Assembly (NCBI GenBank): GCA_937859595.1
Contig: CALMAH010000016.1
Location: 186,001 to 250,000, forward strand
Direction of reading: 5' to 3'
Origin: an uncultured Acidobacteriota bacterium
Lineage (GTDB): Bacteria > Acidobacteriota > Blastocatellia > Pyrinomonadales > Pyrinomonadaceae
DNA length: 64,000 nucleotides
The notes under the pieces were generated by a model. It saw only the letters and a program-made list of their open reading frames with translations. It was not told the DNA's origin and did no database searches. Numbering within the stretch: position 1 is the stretch's first letter; every line of letters starts with the position of its first letter. Both the position numbers and the translations under genes were made by a program. Below, in pieces: positions 9,483-18,455 of the stretch.

Positions 9483-11639
9483 GTGAAACTCGTTTTGCGT
9501 GCGTTATCGGTGGTTCTGTGCGTGGCGGCCGTTTTGGCCGCAGCTTTGTTTTTTGCCGGTTGGGGAGACAACGCCCGGGCCGACCGCCCCATGTATTGGG
9601 TCACGATAGATGCCTCTGAGCTTGAATACGTGAACCAAAAGATCAAGGAACAGGCCGCAGGGTCGGCCTACGAACTGATCGAAACCAAAGGCGGCATTGC
9701 CATTATCTCTGTGGACGAACTGGAGTCACAGGATTTGAGCGGCCGTATGCACGATCATTTTCACAAATGCGCCGGCTTTATTCGACACGTGTCGCTCGAC
9801 GAGGCCCGGCGTTCGATCGAGCAGACTCTTGCCGCTTCGTCCGATCTCCAGCTTGTTAATTACAGCATTAACAACCAGGCCGCCGTGACTCCAATGATCG
9901 AAGAAGCAGCCGAACCGAATATCCGGCAGACCATCATCGACCTTTCGTCGCTTCACACACGACGCCACGATCAGCAGGGCGGGATGGACGGCTTTAACAT
10001 GATATTCAACAAGTGGACCCAGCTTGCCCAGGGCCGGTCTGATATCACAGTTCAGCCATTCGCTCATTACAATCCGACAAATCCGATGGTTATGCTAACG
10101 CCGCAGCCGTCGGTCGTATTGACCATAACGGGAACCGAGTTTCCTAACGAGATCGTCGTTGTTGGCGGGCATCAGGATTCGATACGGAGCGGGCAGACTA
10201 CTGGGGCCGCTCCCGGTGCGGACGACGACGCGTCCGGGATCGCCAGTATGACGGAAGTCATCAGGACCATCGTGAACAAAGGTTTTCGACCCGCACGCAC
10301 TGTCCAATTTATGGCGTACGCCGCTGAAGAAGTGGGGCTTGTTGGTTCTAATGACATTGCCCGCATCTATCGCGAGGAGAACAGGAACGTCATAGGCGTG
10401 CTTCAGCTTGATATGACGAACTACGGCGGTAACTGGGCCGATATTGTGCTGATGACGGATTTTACCAACGCAGCACAGAATCAGTTTGTTAGAGACCTGG
10501 TGACGGAATACCAGCCGACGCTCGTAGTTAAGAACGACCAGTGCGGCTATGGCTGTTCTGACCATGCTTCCTGGCACAATCGGCAGTATCCCGCTTCGAT
10601 GCCTTTCGAAGCGAAGTATTCCGGATCGTCATTGGACGGGATCCCTGCACAGTACAACACTCAACTTCACACGGGGAACGATACGCTTGCTCGGAGCAAC
10701 AACAGAGCGGACCATGCATTGAAGTTTACCCGCCTTGCCATTTCGTTTGTCGGCGAACTGGCCAAGGGTTCGTTGGAGATGGCTCCGCCGCCGCGAACCG
10801 CGTTCGATTTTGACGGTGACGGTCGCGCCGATATCTCGATCTACAGGCCGGCGGCAGGCGAATGGTGGTATCTGCGGAGCATCGACGGACATGACCGTGC
10901 GGTGCAGTTCGGCACCGAGACAGATACTATCGTGCCAGGAGACTATACCGGCGACGGACGTGCCGACATCGCTTTCTATCGGCCGTCGGAAGGCATGTGG
11001 TACATCCTTCGCTCTGAAGATTCGACTTTCTTTGCTTTCCCGTTCGGGGCGGTGAACGACATTCCCGTGCCTGCCGACTATGACGGCGACGGACACGTTG
11101 ACCCGGCGGTATTTCGCCCTTCGGACGGTGTCTGGTACGTGCTCCGCTCTTCTGACGGCCAGGTTTCCTTTACGTCGTTCGGCGGAGCGGACGACCGACC
11201 CGTCCCCGCGGATTTTGACGGCGACGGCAAGGCAGATGTTGCGATCTTTCGCCCGGTAGGAGGCACAGGTGCAGGTGAATGGTGGTATCTGCGAAGTTCG
11301 GACGGCGACAATCGAGCGTTCTCGTTCGGTACCGAGACCGATCTCGCTATACCGGCCGATTACACCGGCGACGGAAAGGCCGACGTCGCTTTTTTCCGTC
11401 CGTCCACCGGCACGTGGTTCGTGTTGCGAAGTGAGGATAATTCTTTCTACGCTTTCCCGTTCGGAACAGGTACCGATCTCGTGGTTCCCGGAGACTATGA
11501 CGGCGACGGCATGATCGATCCTGCGGTGTTCCGGCCATCGACGGGCACTTGGTTCATTAACCGTTCAAGCGAGGGAATGCTGATCGCCGATTTCGGCAAC
11601 GAGACGGACATGCCCGTTCCCGGTGCATTCGTAAAGTAG
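9483..11639 (+). CDS. Secreted M28-family metallopeptidase with C-terminal FG-GAP repeats
   Basis: The GTG at 9483 is preferred because GGAGA lies at the right spacing (9474-9478) and the protein then begins directly with a signal peptide (VKLVLRALSVVLCV, hydrophobic core, cleavage near ARA). An in-frame ATG exists at 9462. After a propeptide-like part comes an M28 aminopeptidase domain with all five zinc ligands: VVGGHQDS, GADDDASG, YAAEEVGLVGS, LQLDMTNYGG and GCSDHASW. From about residue 450 to the end are six or more FG-GAP/VCBS-type repeats of about 50 residues (FDFDGDGRADISIYRP, DYTGDGRADIAFYRPS) that bind calcium and form a propeller-like surface. Closely similar repeat blocks end the proteins at 18456-20528 and 56666-58861. 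Confidence 0.9.
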   Translation: MKLVLRALSVVLCVAAVLAAALFFAGWGDNARADRPMYWVTIDASELEYVNQKIKEQAAGSAYELIETKGGIAIISVDELESQDLSGRMHDHFHKCAGFIRHVSLDEARRSIEQTLAASSDLQLVNYSINNQAAVTPMIEEAAEPNIRQTIIDLSSLHTRRHDQQGGMDGFNMIFNKWTQLAQGRSDITVQPFAHYNPTNPMVMLTPQPSVVLTITGTEFPNEIVVVGGHQDSIRSGQTTGAAPGADDDASGIASMTEVIRTIVNKGFRPARTVQFMAYAAEEVGLVGSNDIARIYREENRNVIGVLQLDMTNYGGNWADIVLMTDFTNAAQNQFVRDLVTEYQPTLVVKNDQCGYGCSDHASWHNRQYPASMPFEAKYSGSSLDGIPAQYNTQLHTGNDTLARSNNRADHALKFTRLAISFVGELAKGSLEMAPPPRTAFDFDGDGRADISIYRPAAGEWWYLRSIDGHDRAVQFGTETDTIVPGDYTGDGRADIAFYRPSEGMWYILRSEDSTFFAFPFGAVNDIPVPADYDGDGHVDPAVFRPSDGVWYVLRSSDGQVSFTSFGGADDRPVPADFDGDGKADVAIFRPVGGTGAGEWWYLRSSDGDNRAFSFGTETDLAIPADYTGDGKADVAFFRPSTGTWFVLRSEDNSFYAFPFGTGTDLVVPGDYDGDGMIDPAVFRPSTGTWFINRSSEGMLIADFGNETDMPVPGAFVK

Positions 11640-11660
11640 GAAAAGAAAGGACTAGATCGA

Positions 11661-11701
11661 ATACCGGCGCCCGTAATCAGACGAGCGCCGGTATTTCGTT
11701 T
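11661..11701. terminator. Hairpin terminator between convergent genes
   Basis: A perfect 10-bp stem, ATACCGGCGC at 11661-11670 with GCGCCGGTAT at 11685-11694, is followed by TTCGTTTTG. It lies between the convergent M28 peptidase and FHA-kinase genes and could stop transcription from either side. Confidence 0.7.
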
Positions 11702-11739
11702 TGATATGACCGCTGAAATGCCGTTTTGGATCGTGCCGC

Positions 11740-13056
11740 TCAGGAGATCTCGGATGCGGCACGAAGCAGGGCTTCACGCATCTCTCCGGCGGACCGCCAG
11801 CGTAGGTCAACCTGCTTCGCAAGTGCAGTTTCGAAAACGGCTGAGATACGCAGCGGGATATCCGGGACCCTCTGGACGATCGGGATGATGGGTTTCTCGA
11901 AGATCGCTTTTACGGTTTCGGAAATGCCGGCCTTCGGGCTGATGTCTAGGGCATGAGCACCGGTCAGCAGGCTGTAGGCGGTCATCCCGATGGCGTAAAT
12001 ATCTGAAGGCGGCCGGACTTCCTTGAAATCTCTCACCTGTTCGGGCGGCATATAGGCTATCGTTCCCGCTACGTCGCCGACCATCGTAACGCCGCTCATG
12101 CCCGACTGTTTATAGCTCTTAGATAGGCCGAAATCGGTCAATTTCGCAACATATTTCGGGAACGAGCCATCAACGAGGATATTCTGTTCCTTGATGTCTC
12201 GATGGACGAAGCCCTTCGCATGGGCGAAATCGAGAGCCGCAAGCGTTTGCTCGATGATCTTGACCACCTCTTTGTGGTTCAGCTTGCCTCCACGCTTCTT
12301 TGCGAGCCGCGAAGCGTCCATCCCGGCAACGTATTCGGTCACCAAAAAGACTATGCCGTTGTGGGTGCCGTGTTCAATATAGCTGACAATATTAGGATGT
12401 TGGAGCGACGAGGCGACCTCGATCTCCCGCATGAATCGCTTTAGCGATTGTTCGCTGACGGCAACCTCGGGGAGCAGCGTCTTGATGGCGACCGGACGCC
12501 CATCCTTGACCGAGCGGGCAAGCATCACGCTCCCCATACCGCCCTGGCCCAGAACACGCAGCATTTGATAGTTGGGTATCGGCTGCGGATTCTTTTTCAG
12601 CTTCTCGCGACAACCGTCGCAGACGTAGGAAAGCTTTGCGTCAGGACGGGACGCCTCCGCTTTTGCCGGGACACCGCAATTCAGGCATGCGACCGTAACC
12701 AGCGAAGGCTCCGTGATCTCTCCTGTACGCGGCCCGCTGACCACCGGAGCGACCGCATCAGACGTGACCTCCACCTCAAGCACCGTCTCACCGCCCTGGA
12801 TACGGTCGCCGTGTTTAAGGTACGCGGTCTCTACCCTGATGCCATTGACGAACGTGCCGTTTGTCGAGCCGAGATCGCGAAGAAAACATTGCGGCGGAGC
12901 AATCTCAAGCAGGCAATGGTGACGCGAAAAGAACCGGTCGTGAGGCAGGCAAAATTGCGCGTCCTCGCTCCGGCCGATCATAAAGGTATCGTGCTGGTCA
13001 AACGTGAACTTTCGTCCGGTCTGAGGACCAGCGACGACATTTAAGGTTACGCGCAT
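11740..13056 (-). CDS. FHA-domain and zinc-ribbon Ser/Thr protein kinase
   Basis: A cytosolic kinase of 438 residues with an unusual order: FHA phosphopeptide-binding domain (about 1-95; IGRSEDAQF, FSRHH, DLGSTNGTFVNG), a four-Cys zinc ribbon (ACLNCG ... YVCDGC, about 125-155), then a complete Hanks-type kinase domain. The kinase has the glycine loop LGQGGMGSVML, VAIK lysine, HRDIKEQN catalytic loop, DFGLSKS and MPPEQV. No transmembrane segment is visible at the C-terminus. It is the distal member of a minus-strand signalling block with two zinc-ribbon membrane proteins and a second kinase. The FHA domain suggests control by its own or the neighbouring kinase's phosphorylation. Confidence 0.92.
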   Translation of the reverse strand: MRVTLNVVAGPQTGRKFTFDQHDTFMIGRSEDAQFCLPHDRFFSRHHCLLEIAPPQCFLRDLGSTNGTFVNGIRVETAYLKHGDRIQGGETVLEVEVTSDAVAPVVSGPRTGEITEPSLVTVACLNCGVPAKAEASRPDAKLSYVCDGCREKLKKNPQPIPNYQMLRVLGQGGMGSVMLARSVKDGRPVAIKTLLPEVAVSEQSLKRFMREIEVASSLQHPNIVSYIEHGTHNGIVFLVTEYVAGMDASRLAKKRGGKLNHKEVVKIIEQTLAALDFAHAKGFVHRDIKEQNILVDGSFPKYVAKLTDFGLSKSYKQSGMSGVTMVGDVAGTIAYMPPEQVRDFKEVRPPSDIYAIGMTAYSLLTGAHALDISPKAGISETVKAIFEKPIIPIVQRVPDIPLRISAVFETALAKQVDLRWRSAGEMREALLRAASEIS

Positions 13057-13118
13057 CTAGAAAAGGTCAAAACAAAAACTTAACTGAATTCTAACATCCC
13101 GCCATTGAATTCGATTCA

Positions 13119-13646
13119 TTAACGCGGCAAAAACAACGCCAACCCGTAAAGTAACATAAGCAGGATGTATAGCACCAAGAAGATCGAACTGGTAGCGACC
13201 CCAGCGATGGCAAAGCCCTTTCCGCCATATTTCTCCGGGTCATTGCGGTTGAAATACAAAGCAATACCGCCAGTGACCAGTGCGATCGGACTGAACAATA
13301 GGCCCATGGAACAGCACCAGCCGATCGTGATGCTTGCCAGCCCGAATGACAGCGAGACGATTGCCAGCGTCATGTCCTGGCTCCTTCTCAACGGCACCAC
13401 CGGACCGGCCTGGCCTGCGGGATAGGCCATCGGACGCTGATACGGAGCCGGCGGCTGACCGGTTTGCCAGTCTAGCTGGGTCGTCTGCCGGGGCTGGTCC
13501 ATGAAGATCGTAGGCGGCGGATCGTCAGAAGATGCCGGGCCCGCGTCTGCCCCATCGACCGAGCGCGACAAAAGCTCACCGTCGTTGAGGCAAAAGTTGA
13601 TATCAGCATCACTGTAGACCTGGCCGCAACGCGGGCATTTTTTCAT
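13119..13646 (-). CDS. Zinc-ribbon, DUF4190-like membrane protein
   Basis: A 175-residue protein starting with a short zinc-ribbon-like element, KKCPRCGQVYSDADINFCL, followed by a Pro-rich linker (about 30-85) and two hydrophobic regions (about 90-130 and 145-173) typical of DUF4190. The N-terminal element is nearly the same as in the next gene upstream (CPTCRRTYDDDGLNFCLEDG), so the two proteins share a metal-binding tag. It faces the cytosol if the usual topology holds. Function unknown; position between two Ser/Thr kinases suggests a link to that signalling system. Confidence 0.75.
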   Translation of the reverse strand: MKKCPRCGQVYSDADINFCLNDGELLSRSVDGADAGPASSDDPPPTIFMDQPRQTTQLDWQTGQPPAPYQRPMAYPAGQAGPVVPLRRSQDMTLAIVSLSFGLASITIGWCCSMGLLFSPIALVTGGIALYFNRNDPEKYGGKGFAIAGVATSSIFLVLYILLMLLYGLALFLPR

Positions 13647-13664
13647 ATCGACTGAATCTATAAC

Positions 13665-14597
13665 TTATTTTCTGATCTCGAAATTCCTGAAGCCGACCAC
13701 GGCGGCCCCTCCCGAGTAGAGCCCCGCGACACCGCCCTTGAATCCATGGGTGTTGCGCACGGTTGTCACCTTTTCGCCGTTTATCAGGATGTCGAAAAGG
13801 TCGTCATTATGCTTTACCTCGAGCACGTTCAGCTGTGTCCCGTCTTTGATCGCATTGCTGTTGGTCCATTCTATGACCGTGACCTCTTTGGTCTTATCGT
13901 GGCGAACCACACGGTATCGCTTTCGTTTTGAATCTATCAGAAATGCATATCCCTGCTGCAGCGGACTCGGGTCGCTGTGAAAGACAAGCCCATAGCCAAG
14001 CCGCGAATCCATATTTCGCCGATTTCTGACGGTAACTCGTGCCGAAGCCCCTTCGGTCGAGTAGTCCTTGGTGGTCACAAGCACGAAGAAATAGTCTGGG
14101 CGAGTCGAGGTCATCGAAAACTCGTCTCCTATGTATTCCGTCTTACCCCATTTCCCTTTGGGATCCACCCATCTCGAGAGATCTATTTTCTGAACATTGG
14201 CATATTCTTTTTCTGCCTCTTTGACGTCCGAAACCGGACTCTTGCTCGTGACCACCTCAGTGGGCGGGTCGTCTGACTGCATTGCCATTAAAGCGATAAA
14301 ACCGACAACTCCACCACCGCAGATAAGCAGGCCGATTCCCAATAGTCCGACGACAAAGAGCCAGGTCTTTGAGGACTTTTGCGGCTGCATCGTGTACTGA
14401 GGCTTTTGGTCCCAGCTGGTCCTGACCTCATCCTGCGTCTGTCCAAGTGCCGCGGCCGGTGTCGTCGGCGGCGGCTGGTGCATCATCACCGTCGGCGGCG
14501 GCTCGGAAGAGGCGACCGACAGAACTGTGCCGTCCTCGAGACAAAAATTCAGTCCATCGTCGTCATACGTTCTTCGGCATGTAGGGCAGATTTTCAT
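13665..14597 (-). CDS. Zinc-ribbon single-pass membrane protein with jelly-roll-like extracellular domain
   Basis: Begins with CPTCRRTYDDDGLNFCLEDG, a zinc-ribbon-like tag, followed by a Pro-rich segment containing PPPTVMMHQPPPT, a transmembrane helix (SSKTWLFVVGLLGIGLLICGGGVVGFIA split, about 78-105) and an outer domain of about 190 residues. The outer part (FFVLVTTKDYSTEGASARV ... YAFLIDSKRKRYRVV ... GLYSGGAAVVGFRNFEI) resembles DUF1080/LamG-like concanavalin folds that bind glycans. Enzyme residues cannot be assigned. It lies 18 nt from the DUF4190-like gene, so both are probably co-transcribed. Function unknown. Confidence 0.75.
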   Translation of the reverse strand: MKICPTCRRTYDDDGLNFCLEDGTVLSVASSEPPPTVMMHQPPPTTPAAALGQTQDEVRTSWDQKPQYTMQPQKSSKTWLFVVGLLGIGLLICGGGVVGFIALMAMQSDDPPTEVVTSKSPVSDVKEAEKEYANVQKIDLSRWVDPKGKWGKTEYIGDEFSMTSTRPDYFFVLVTTKDYSTEGASARVTVRNRRNMDSRLGYGLVFHSDPSPLQQGYAFLIDSKRKRYRVVRHDKTKEVTVIEWTNSNAIKDGTQLNVLEVKHNDDLFDILINGEKVTTVRNTHGFKGGVAGLYSGGAAVVGFRNFEIRK

Positions 14598-14757
14598 TTT
14601 TATTCCAGATTTTTAGATGAGAACCGCACATCTGACAAAAATTACCCGCTCATTATAAACATTTTGTCCGAAAAACGGTATTCGACCCGAACGAGGCGGC
14701 AAGATCGATCGGTCGCGAACACGATTAACGAGCATCGACCGCGGAAGATCCCGGTGC

Positions 14758-16365
14758 CTAGACCATAGACATGCCGCACCGGCCGCAGAACTTTATGTGA
14801 GGCGGATAGACGCTTCGGCATTTCGGACAAATGCGTTCGGCCTGTGTTGGCTGTCCGCCGAGAAATCCTGTCGAGTACATTGACGGAGCGCCCATTCCCT
14901 GGCCTATGCTTAGCCCACAGCGGCCGCAGAAGCGCGAACCTTCGAGCAGCATGTCCGAGCATCTTGGGCACGGAAATGCCCCTGAGTCGTCGCCGGCTGA
15001 AACCATCGAGAACGAACGCCCACCGCAACGCCCGCAGAATTTGACCCCCTCGGCAAACCGGGAGCCGCAGTTGACGCATGCGACTACACCCGGCATCAGG
15101 CTGGATCGGACACCGCTGCTGCTGGATCCCTGTGAGGGTGACGGCTGGCTGCCGGTTTCGCGGGAAGCCCTGACGTTAGCCTGGATGACCTGTTCGTCGG
15201 CACCTTCGCGGATCTCTATAACTCGTTCGTCGTCGCGGCCACCGAGATTTCCGACCCTAAGCACATGGCGCCCCGGCGGGATGTCCGTCAGAACGACCCG
15301 GCCGGAACGCCCAACGCTCCCCTTGCGTTCGTCGTCGACATAGACCTCGGCACCGGCCGGAGCCATTATGACAAGCCGAGAACTGCCGATGCGGGCCTCC
15401 TCACCGAGGTTTAGGACCGCATCCTCGAGATCTTCGATCCATTCGGCGGCGGTGGCGTGTCGTTCCGATGCCTCGATCGCCAGCGACCGCATTATAACCG
15501 CCTCGACCGCCGCCGGCAGGTCGCTGCGGATGGACGAAAGCGGTGGCGGCTTGTGCATTATCTTTTGCATTACGAGCTGCATCATGTCGCCAACGAACGG
15601 GGTCTTTCCGCCGAGCATCAGATAGGCGATCGTGCTCAGGGCATAGATGTCGGCCCGCGAATCGACGCCGATCTCCGGCTGCATCTGTTCGGGCGCCATG
15701 AATTCGGGCGTGCCGATGATACCGCGGGATGATGGGGTAGCGTTTGAGCTGATGTCGGTGACGGTATGGCTGACGATCTTTGCGAGTCCGAAATCGCCGA
15801 CCTTGATAAAGCCGTCGCCCTTACCCTTTTGCATTATGAAAATGTTCGCCGGTTTAAGGTCGCGATGCAGGATACCGATCTCGTGAGCGGCCTCTACCCC
15901 GTCCGATATTTGCCGCAGCAGCCGGACGGTCCTTTTTATCGGCAGCGTTCCCTCGCGGCGAAGCAGGCGATGGAGCGTTTCGCCCTCGACATATTCCATT
16001 ACAAGGTAAAAGACGCCGTCTTCGGATTCGCCAAAATCCGTAACGCTGACGGTATTCGGATGTTGAATGGATGCCGCGGCCTGTGCCTCTCGTTCGAAGC
16101 GTGCGATGGCCTCGCCTTCCTGCAGGTCATCGCTGTTCAAAATGTCCTGCCTTACGGTCTTGACGGCCACTTTTCGAGATGAGAACTTGTTGTCGTTGGC
16201 AAGATAGACCTGGCCCATCGCACCCTTGCCGAGCCGACGGGTCAGCAGATACCGGCCAGCCAGCAATTGTGTTCCCGGGAGGGCAAAGCGCGTCGGAGTC
16301 TCGTCAGCGGGACACTTCACCACCTCATCCGGATAGCACTGTTCACATTTCGGGCACTCTTTCAT
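14758..16365 (-). CDS. Ser/Thr protein kinase with PEGA-like domain and four zinc ribbons
   Basis: Start chosen at ATG 16365 (MKECPKCEQCYPDE); an upstream in-frame codon at 16407 would add 14 unconserved residues. A zinc ribbon opens the protein, then a complete Hanks-type kinase domain (about 35-310): LGKGAMGQVYLA, VAVK, HRDLKPANIF, DFGLAKI, GTPEFMAPEQM. Next is a PEGA-like beta domain (VIMAPAGAEVYVDDERKG, IPPGRHVLRV) and three zinc ribbons of the form CxxC-x(10-12)-FCGRCG at the C-terminus. No membrane helix is evident, so the ribbons probably mediate protein contacts. It is the first gene of the block that continues to the FHA kinase. Confidence 0.92.
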   Translation of the reverse strand: MKECPKCEQCYPDEVVKCPADETPTRFALPGTQLLAGRYLLTRRLGKGAMGQVYLANDNKFSSRKVAVKTVRQDILNSDDLQEGEAIARFEREAQAAASIQHPNTVSVTDFGESEDGVFYLVMEYVEGETLHRLLRREGTLPIKRTVRLLRQISDGVEAAHEIGILHRDLKPANIFIMQKGKGDGFIKVGDFGLAKIVSHTVTDISSNATPSSRGIIGTPEFMAPEQMQPEIGVDSRADIYALSTIAYLMLGGKTPFVGDMMQLVMQKIMHKPPPLSSIRSDLPAAVEAVIMRSLAIEASERHATAAEWIEDLEDAVLNLGEEARIGSSRLVIMAPAGAEVYVDDERKGSVGRSGRVVLTDIPPGRHVLRVGNLGGRDDERVIEIREGADEQVIQANVRASRETGSQPSPSQGSSSSGVRSSLMPGVVACVNCGSRFAEGVKFCGRCGGRSFSMVSAGDDSGAFPCPRCSDMLLEGSRFCGRCGLSIGQGMGAPSMYSTGFLGGQPTQAERICPKCRSVYPPHIKFCGRCGMSMV

Positions 16366-16493
16366 AAGGGGGTAATGCCGGGGGTCACCGCGGGAACCGG
16401 CCCGCAAATCTTGATTTTACGGGAATTGCGGAAAATATTGAAATTGTGCCGCCGCATCGAACGAGCGATCACCCATTGCGGCTTGGAGATTAC

Positions 16494-16523
16494 TTTACAG
16501 CTTCGAACCGTGCTTGCTATACT
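16494..16523 (+). promoter_or_regulatory. Probable promoter of tRNA-Lys
   Basis: TTTACA at 16494-16499 and TATACT at 16518-16523, spaced by 18 nt, lie 10 nt before the mature tRNA 5' end, which fits a sigma-70-type promoter with very short leader. Confidence 0.6.
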
Positions 16524-16533
16524 TTGGGTTCTC

Positions 16534-16609
16534 GGGTCGTTAGCTCAGTTGGTAGAGCAGCGGACTCTTAATCCGCGGGTCGCAGGTTCGATCCCTGCAC
16601 GGCCTACCA
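16534..16609 (+). tRNA. tRNA-Lys (anticodon CUU)
   Basis: Full cloverleaf of 76 nt with encoded CCA. Acceptor stem GGGTCGT/ACGGCCT (pair 1-72 is G-U), D arm TAGCTCAGTTGGTAGAGC, anticodon stem GCGGA/TCCGC with loop CTCTTAA giving anticodon CUU, and T arm GCAGG-TTCGATC-CCTGC. The D arm and variable region match bacterial tRNA-Lys. It lies between a minus-strand kinase gene and the minus-strand FHA-PrsW gene, with its own promoter and terminator. Confidence 0.97.
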
Positions 16610-16614
16610 GTTCC

Positions 16615-16670
16615 GAGAAAAGGCGGCCTGCAGTGGCAGTAATGCCCCCGCAGGACCGCTTTTCTTTTTC
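16615..16670 (+). terminator. Intrinsic terminator after tRNA-Lys
   Basis: A long hairpin pairs GAAAAGgCGG and CCTGC (from 16617) with GCAGG and CCGCTTTTC (to 16664) and is followed by TTTTTCCC, directly after the tRNA 3' end. Confidence 0.75.
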
Positions 16671-16721
16671 CCTTCAAGGCCTACAATCCCTTGTTGCCGA
16701 GTGGCCGGCCGGACTTTCAGT

Positions 16722-18377
16722 TCAGACCTTGTCGCGCCATCGGATAACTTCATCGCGAAGCAGCGGATTTTGCTGAAAACTCGCAGTGTGCCCCTGGGCT
16801 TTTGTTGCACGGTGGATGTGCCAATAACTGAGACCGAGTTTCGAGATCGCCCGCGTGAATCTGTATCGGGCAATAGCCTTTCCGCTTCCCATTCCGCCAA
16901 GTATCCAAAAACCGCTCTTGAAGAATTTGCAGGTCCGGTCGAGGTCTTCCTGCGTTATCAGCCCACGCGCTATATCGAGCGCGAGCATCTCGTCGAGTAT
17001 CCGCCGCTGTCTCCGCGTCAGCCAGAAAGCAAACGAGATAAAAATGATAAAGAACGGGATCTCGAAGACTATATAGAGAGCAAAGAAGCCGCAAAGCGAG
17101 ATCATAGGCCCTCCCAGTCCGAAGAAATCGCAAACGGGATCAAGTCCGAAACTAATGATCGCCAGCGTTACGACAATGCCCATACCATTCCAGATAGCAT
17201 GGAGCAGCACTGCAAGAGCATAACCGGCCATTGGTGCACCGATCCTGACGATCCAGTTGTGCGACTCGCGGGAAATGCCGCAGCCGATACCGATCATTGC
17301 GGTAAAGGTCACGTGTGCCCAGGGCGACAGGATGCCGCGAAGGGAGAATAGAAGGAAGAAATCGGAGATCGCCTCATATGTGAAACCGAACTGATAAACC
17401 GCACTGCCCAGGCCGCGGCCGTAGTAGAGAACGTTCTCAACAGTGGCGAAACCGAGAGCGACCACGCCGGCAAAAACGATCCCGTCGAGCACGTCATCGA
17501 AGTGACGCCGAAAAAGCATCAGCAAGATCAATAGCCAGATACCCTTTGTTGCCTCCTCAAAGACCGGCGCAGCGATCACCGCTCCGGCAAGGTCGGCAAG
17601 CTGCGGTACGCCGGTCATTTCAAAAACAATACCGGCGAGCAGGGTATTCAGAATGATCGAAGCCAGCACCGCAGCTACTCCGCCCCATAAAAAGGTCAGA
17701 AAGAGCAGCCATAATGGCTCAGGATCAAACCGGTCCAGCCAGAAAAGCGGGGTCAGGTAGAGAACTACAGGAACGAAGGCAATAACGGCCGCCATTGCCG
17801 CAAATACGACGCCCACCTGCGAAAACAACACTAGTGCGACCAACGGAACTCCGATGATCAGAAAGAAATAGGCGGCCGCGACAAAGATGTAACGGACGAT
17901 CTGAATCGCCGACGTAGCCGGCGGAGGTGGAGGCGGCGGCACAGCCTCTACTCCACCTAGCCCGATATTCGCCATCGACTGGAACACGCCTGTAGGGACG
18001 CTGGCGGCGGCCGCCTGGAAATTGTCCATCTCCTGCTGGCGGTAAATGTCCGGCGGCGACGCGGAGTAATCACCCTCGATCGCGACCGATGCCGTTACGC
18101 CGTTCTTGCCGAACTGGACGGTATCGCCGGACACAAGCTTCTGACGGTCGATCTTATTTCCGTTGACCAGCGTTCCATTTGTGCTTTGATTGTCTTGTAT
18201 GAAGAATCCGTCCGGGGTGGCCTCAATAAAGGCATGTTGTTTTGAGGCGATCCGCTCGCCAACGGGATCGAAACGCACACTGCAATTCTCGCTGCGTCCG
18301 ATGGTCAGAAAACCGGTCTCCAGTTCAAATTCACGACCAGCCAGCCCGCCGCTGGTGATCCTCAGCGTCAATTTCAT
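16722..18377 (-). CDS. FHA domain fused to PrsW-family intramembrane metalloprotease
   Basis: Residues 1-100 are an FHA domain (FLTIGRSENCSV, SKQHAFIE, NQSTNGTLVNGNKI), which binds phosphothreonine. A Pro-rich linker (about 150-165) leads to a polytopic membrane region of eight or more helices with the PrsW signature: FEEATKGIWLL (the EE pair), a further conserved region FDDVLDGIVFAGVVALGFATVEN, and histidines in SPWAHVTFTAMIG and LLHAIWNGMG. PrsW proteases cut transmembrane proteins such as anti-sigma factors. The C-terminal tail (TRRQRRILDEMLALDIARG) is cytosolic. The fusion suggests protease control by Ser/Thr phosphorylation, fitting the two kinases just downstream on the same strand. Confidence 0.88.
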   Translation of the reverse strand: MKLTLRITSGGLAGREFELETGFLTIGRSENCSVRFDPVGERIASKQHAFIEATPDGFFIQDNQSTNGTLVNGNKIDRQKLVSGDTVQFGKNGVTASVAIEGDYSASPPDIYRQQEMDNFQAAAASVPTGVFQSMANIGLGGVEAVPPPPPPPATSAIQIVRYIFVAAAYFFLIIGVPLVALVLFSQVGVVFAAMAAVIAFVPVVLYLTPLFWLDRFDPEPLWLLFLTFLWGGVAAVLASIILNTLLAGIVFEMTGVPQLADLAGAVIAAPVFEEATKGIWLLILLMLFRRHFDDVLDGIVFAGVVALGFATVENVLYYGRGLGSAVYQFGFTYEAISDFFLLFSLRGILSPWAHVTFTAMIGIGCGISRESHNWIVRIGAPMAGYALAVLLHAIWNGMGIVVTLAIISFGLDPVCDFFGLGGPMISLCGFFALYIVFEIPFFIIFISFAFWLTRRQRRILDEMLALDIARGLITQEDLDRTCKFFKSGFWILGGMGSGKAIARYRFTRAISKLGLSYWHIHRATKAQGHTASFQQNPLLRDEVIRWRDKV

Positions 18378-18389
18378 ACAGCAATCATA

Positions 18390-18432
18390 AAAACAAAAGA
18401 CCCAAAGTCAAGCGAGATGCCTGACTTTGGGC
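18390..18432 (-). terminator. Intrinsic terminator downstream of the LVIVD/FG-GAP gene
   Basis: Read on the minus strand, CCCAAAGTCA and TGACTTTGGG (arms at 18422-18431 and 18401-18410) form a 10-bp stem followed by TCTTTTGTTTTTA. It separates the gene ending at 18456 from the FHA-PrsW gene starting at 18377. Confidence 0.78.
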
Positions 18433-18455
18433 CAAATAGGGCTAAATTACCCTAT

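Noticed and set aside
12448..13044. 198-codon open frame on the plus strand
   Set aside because: Antisense to the FHA-kinase gene; no ribosome binding site or known motif.
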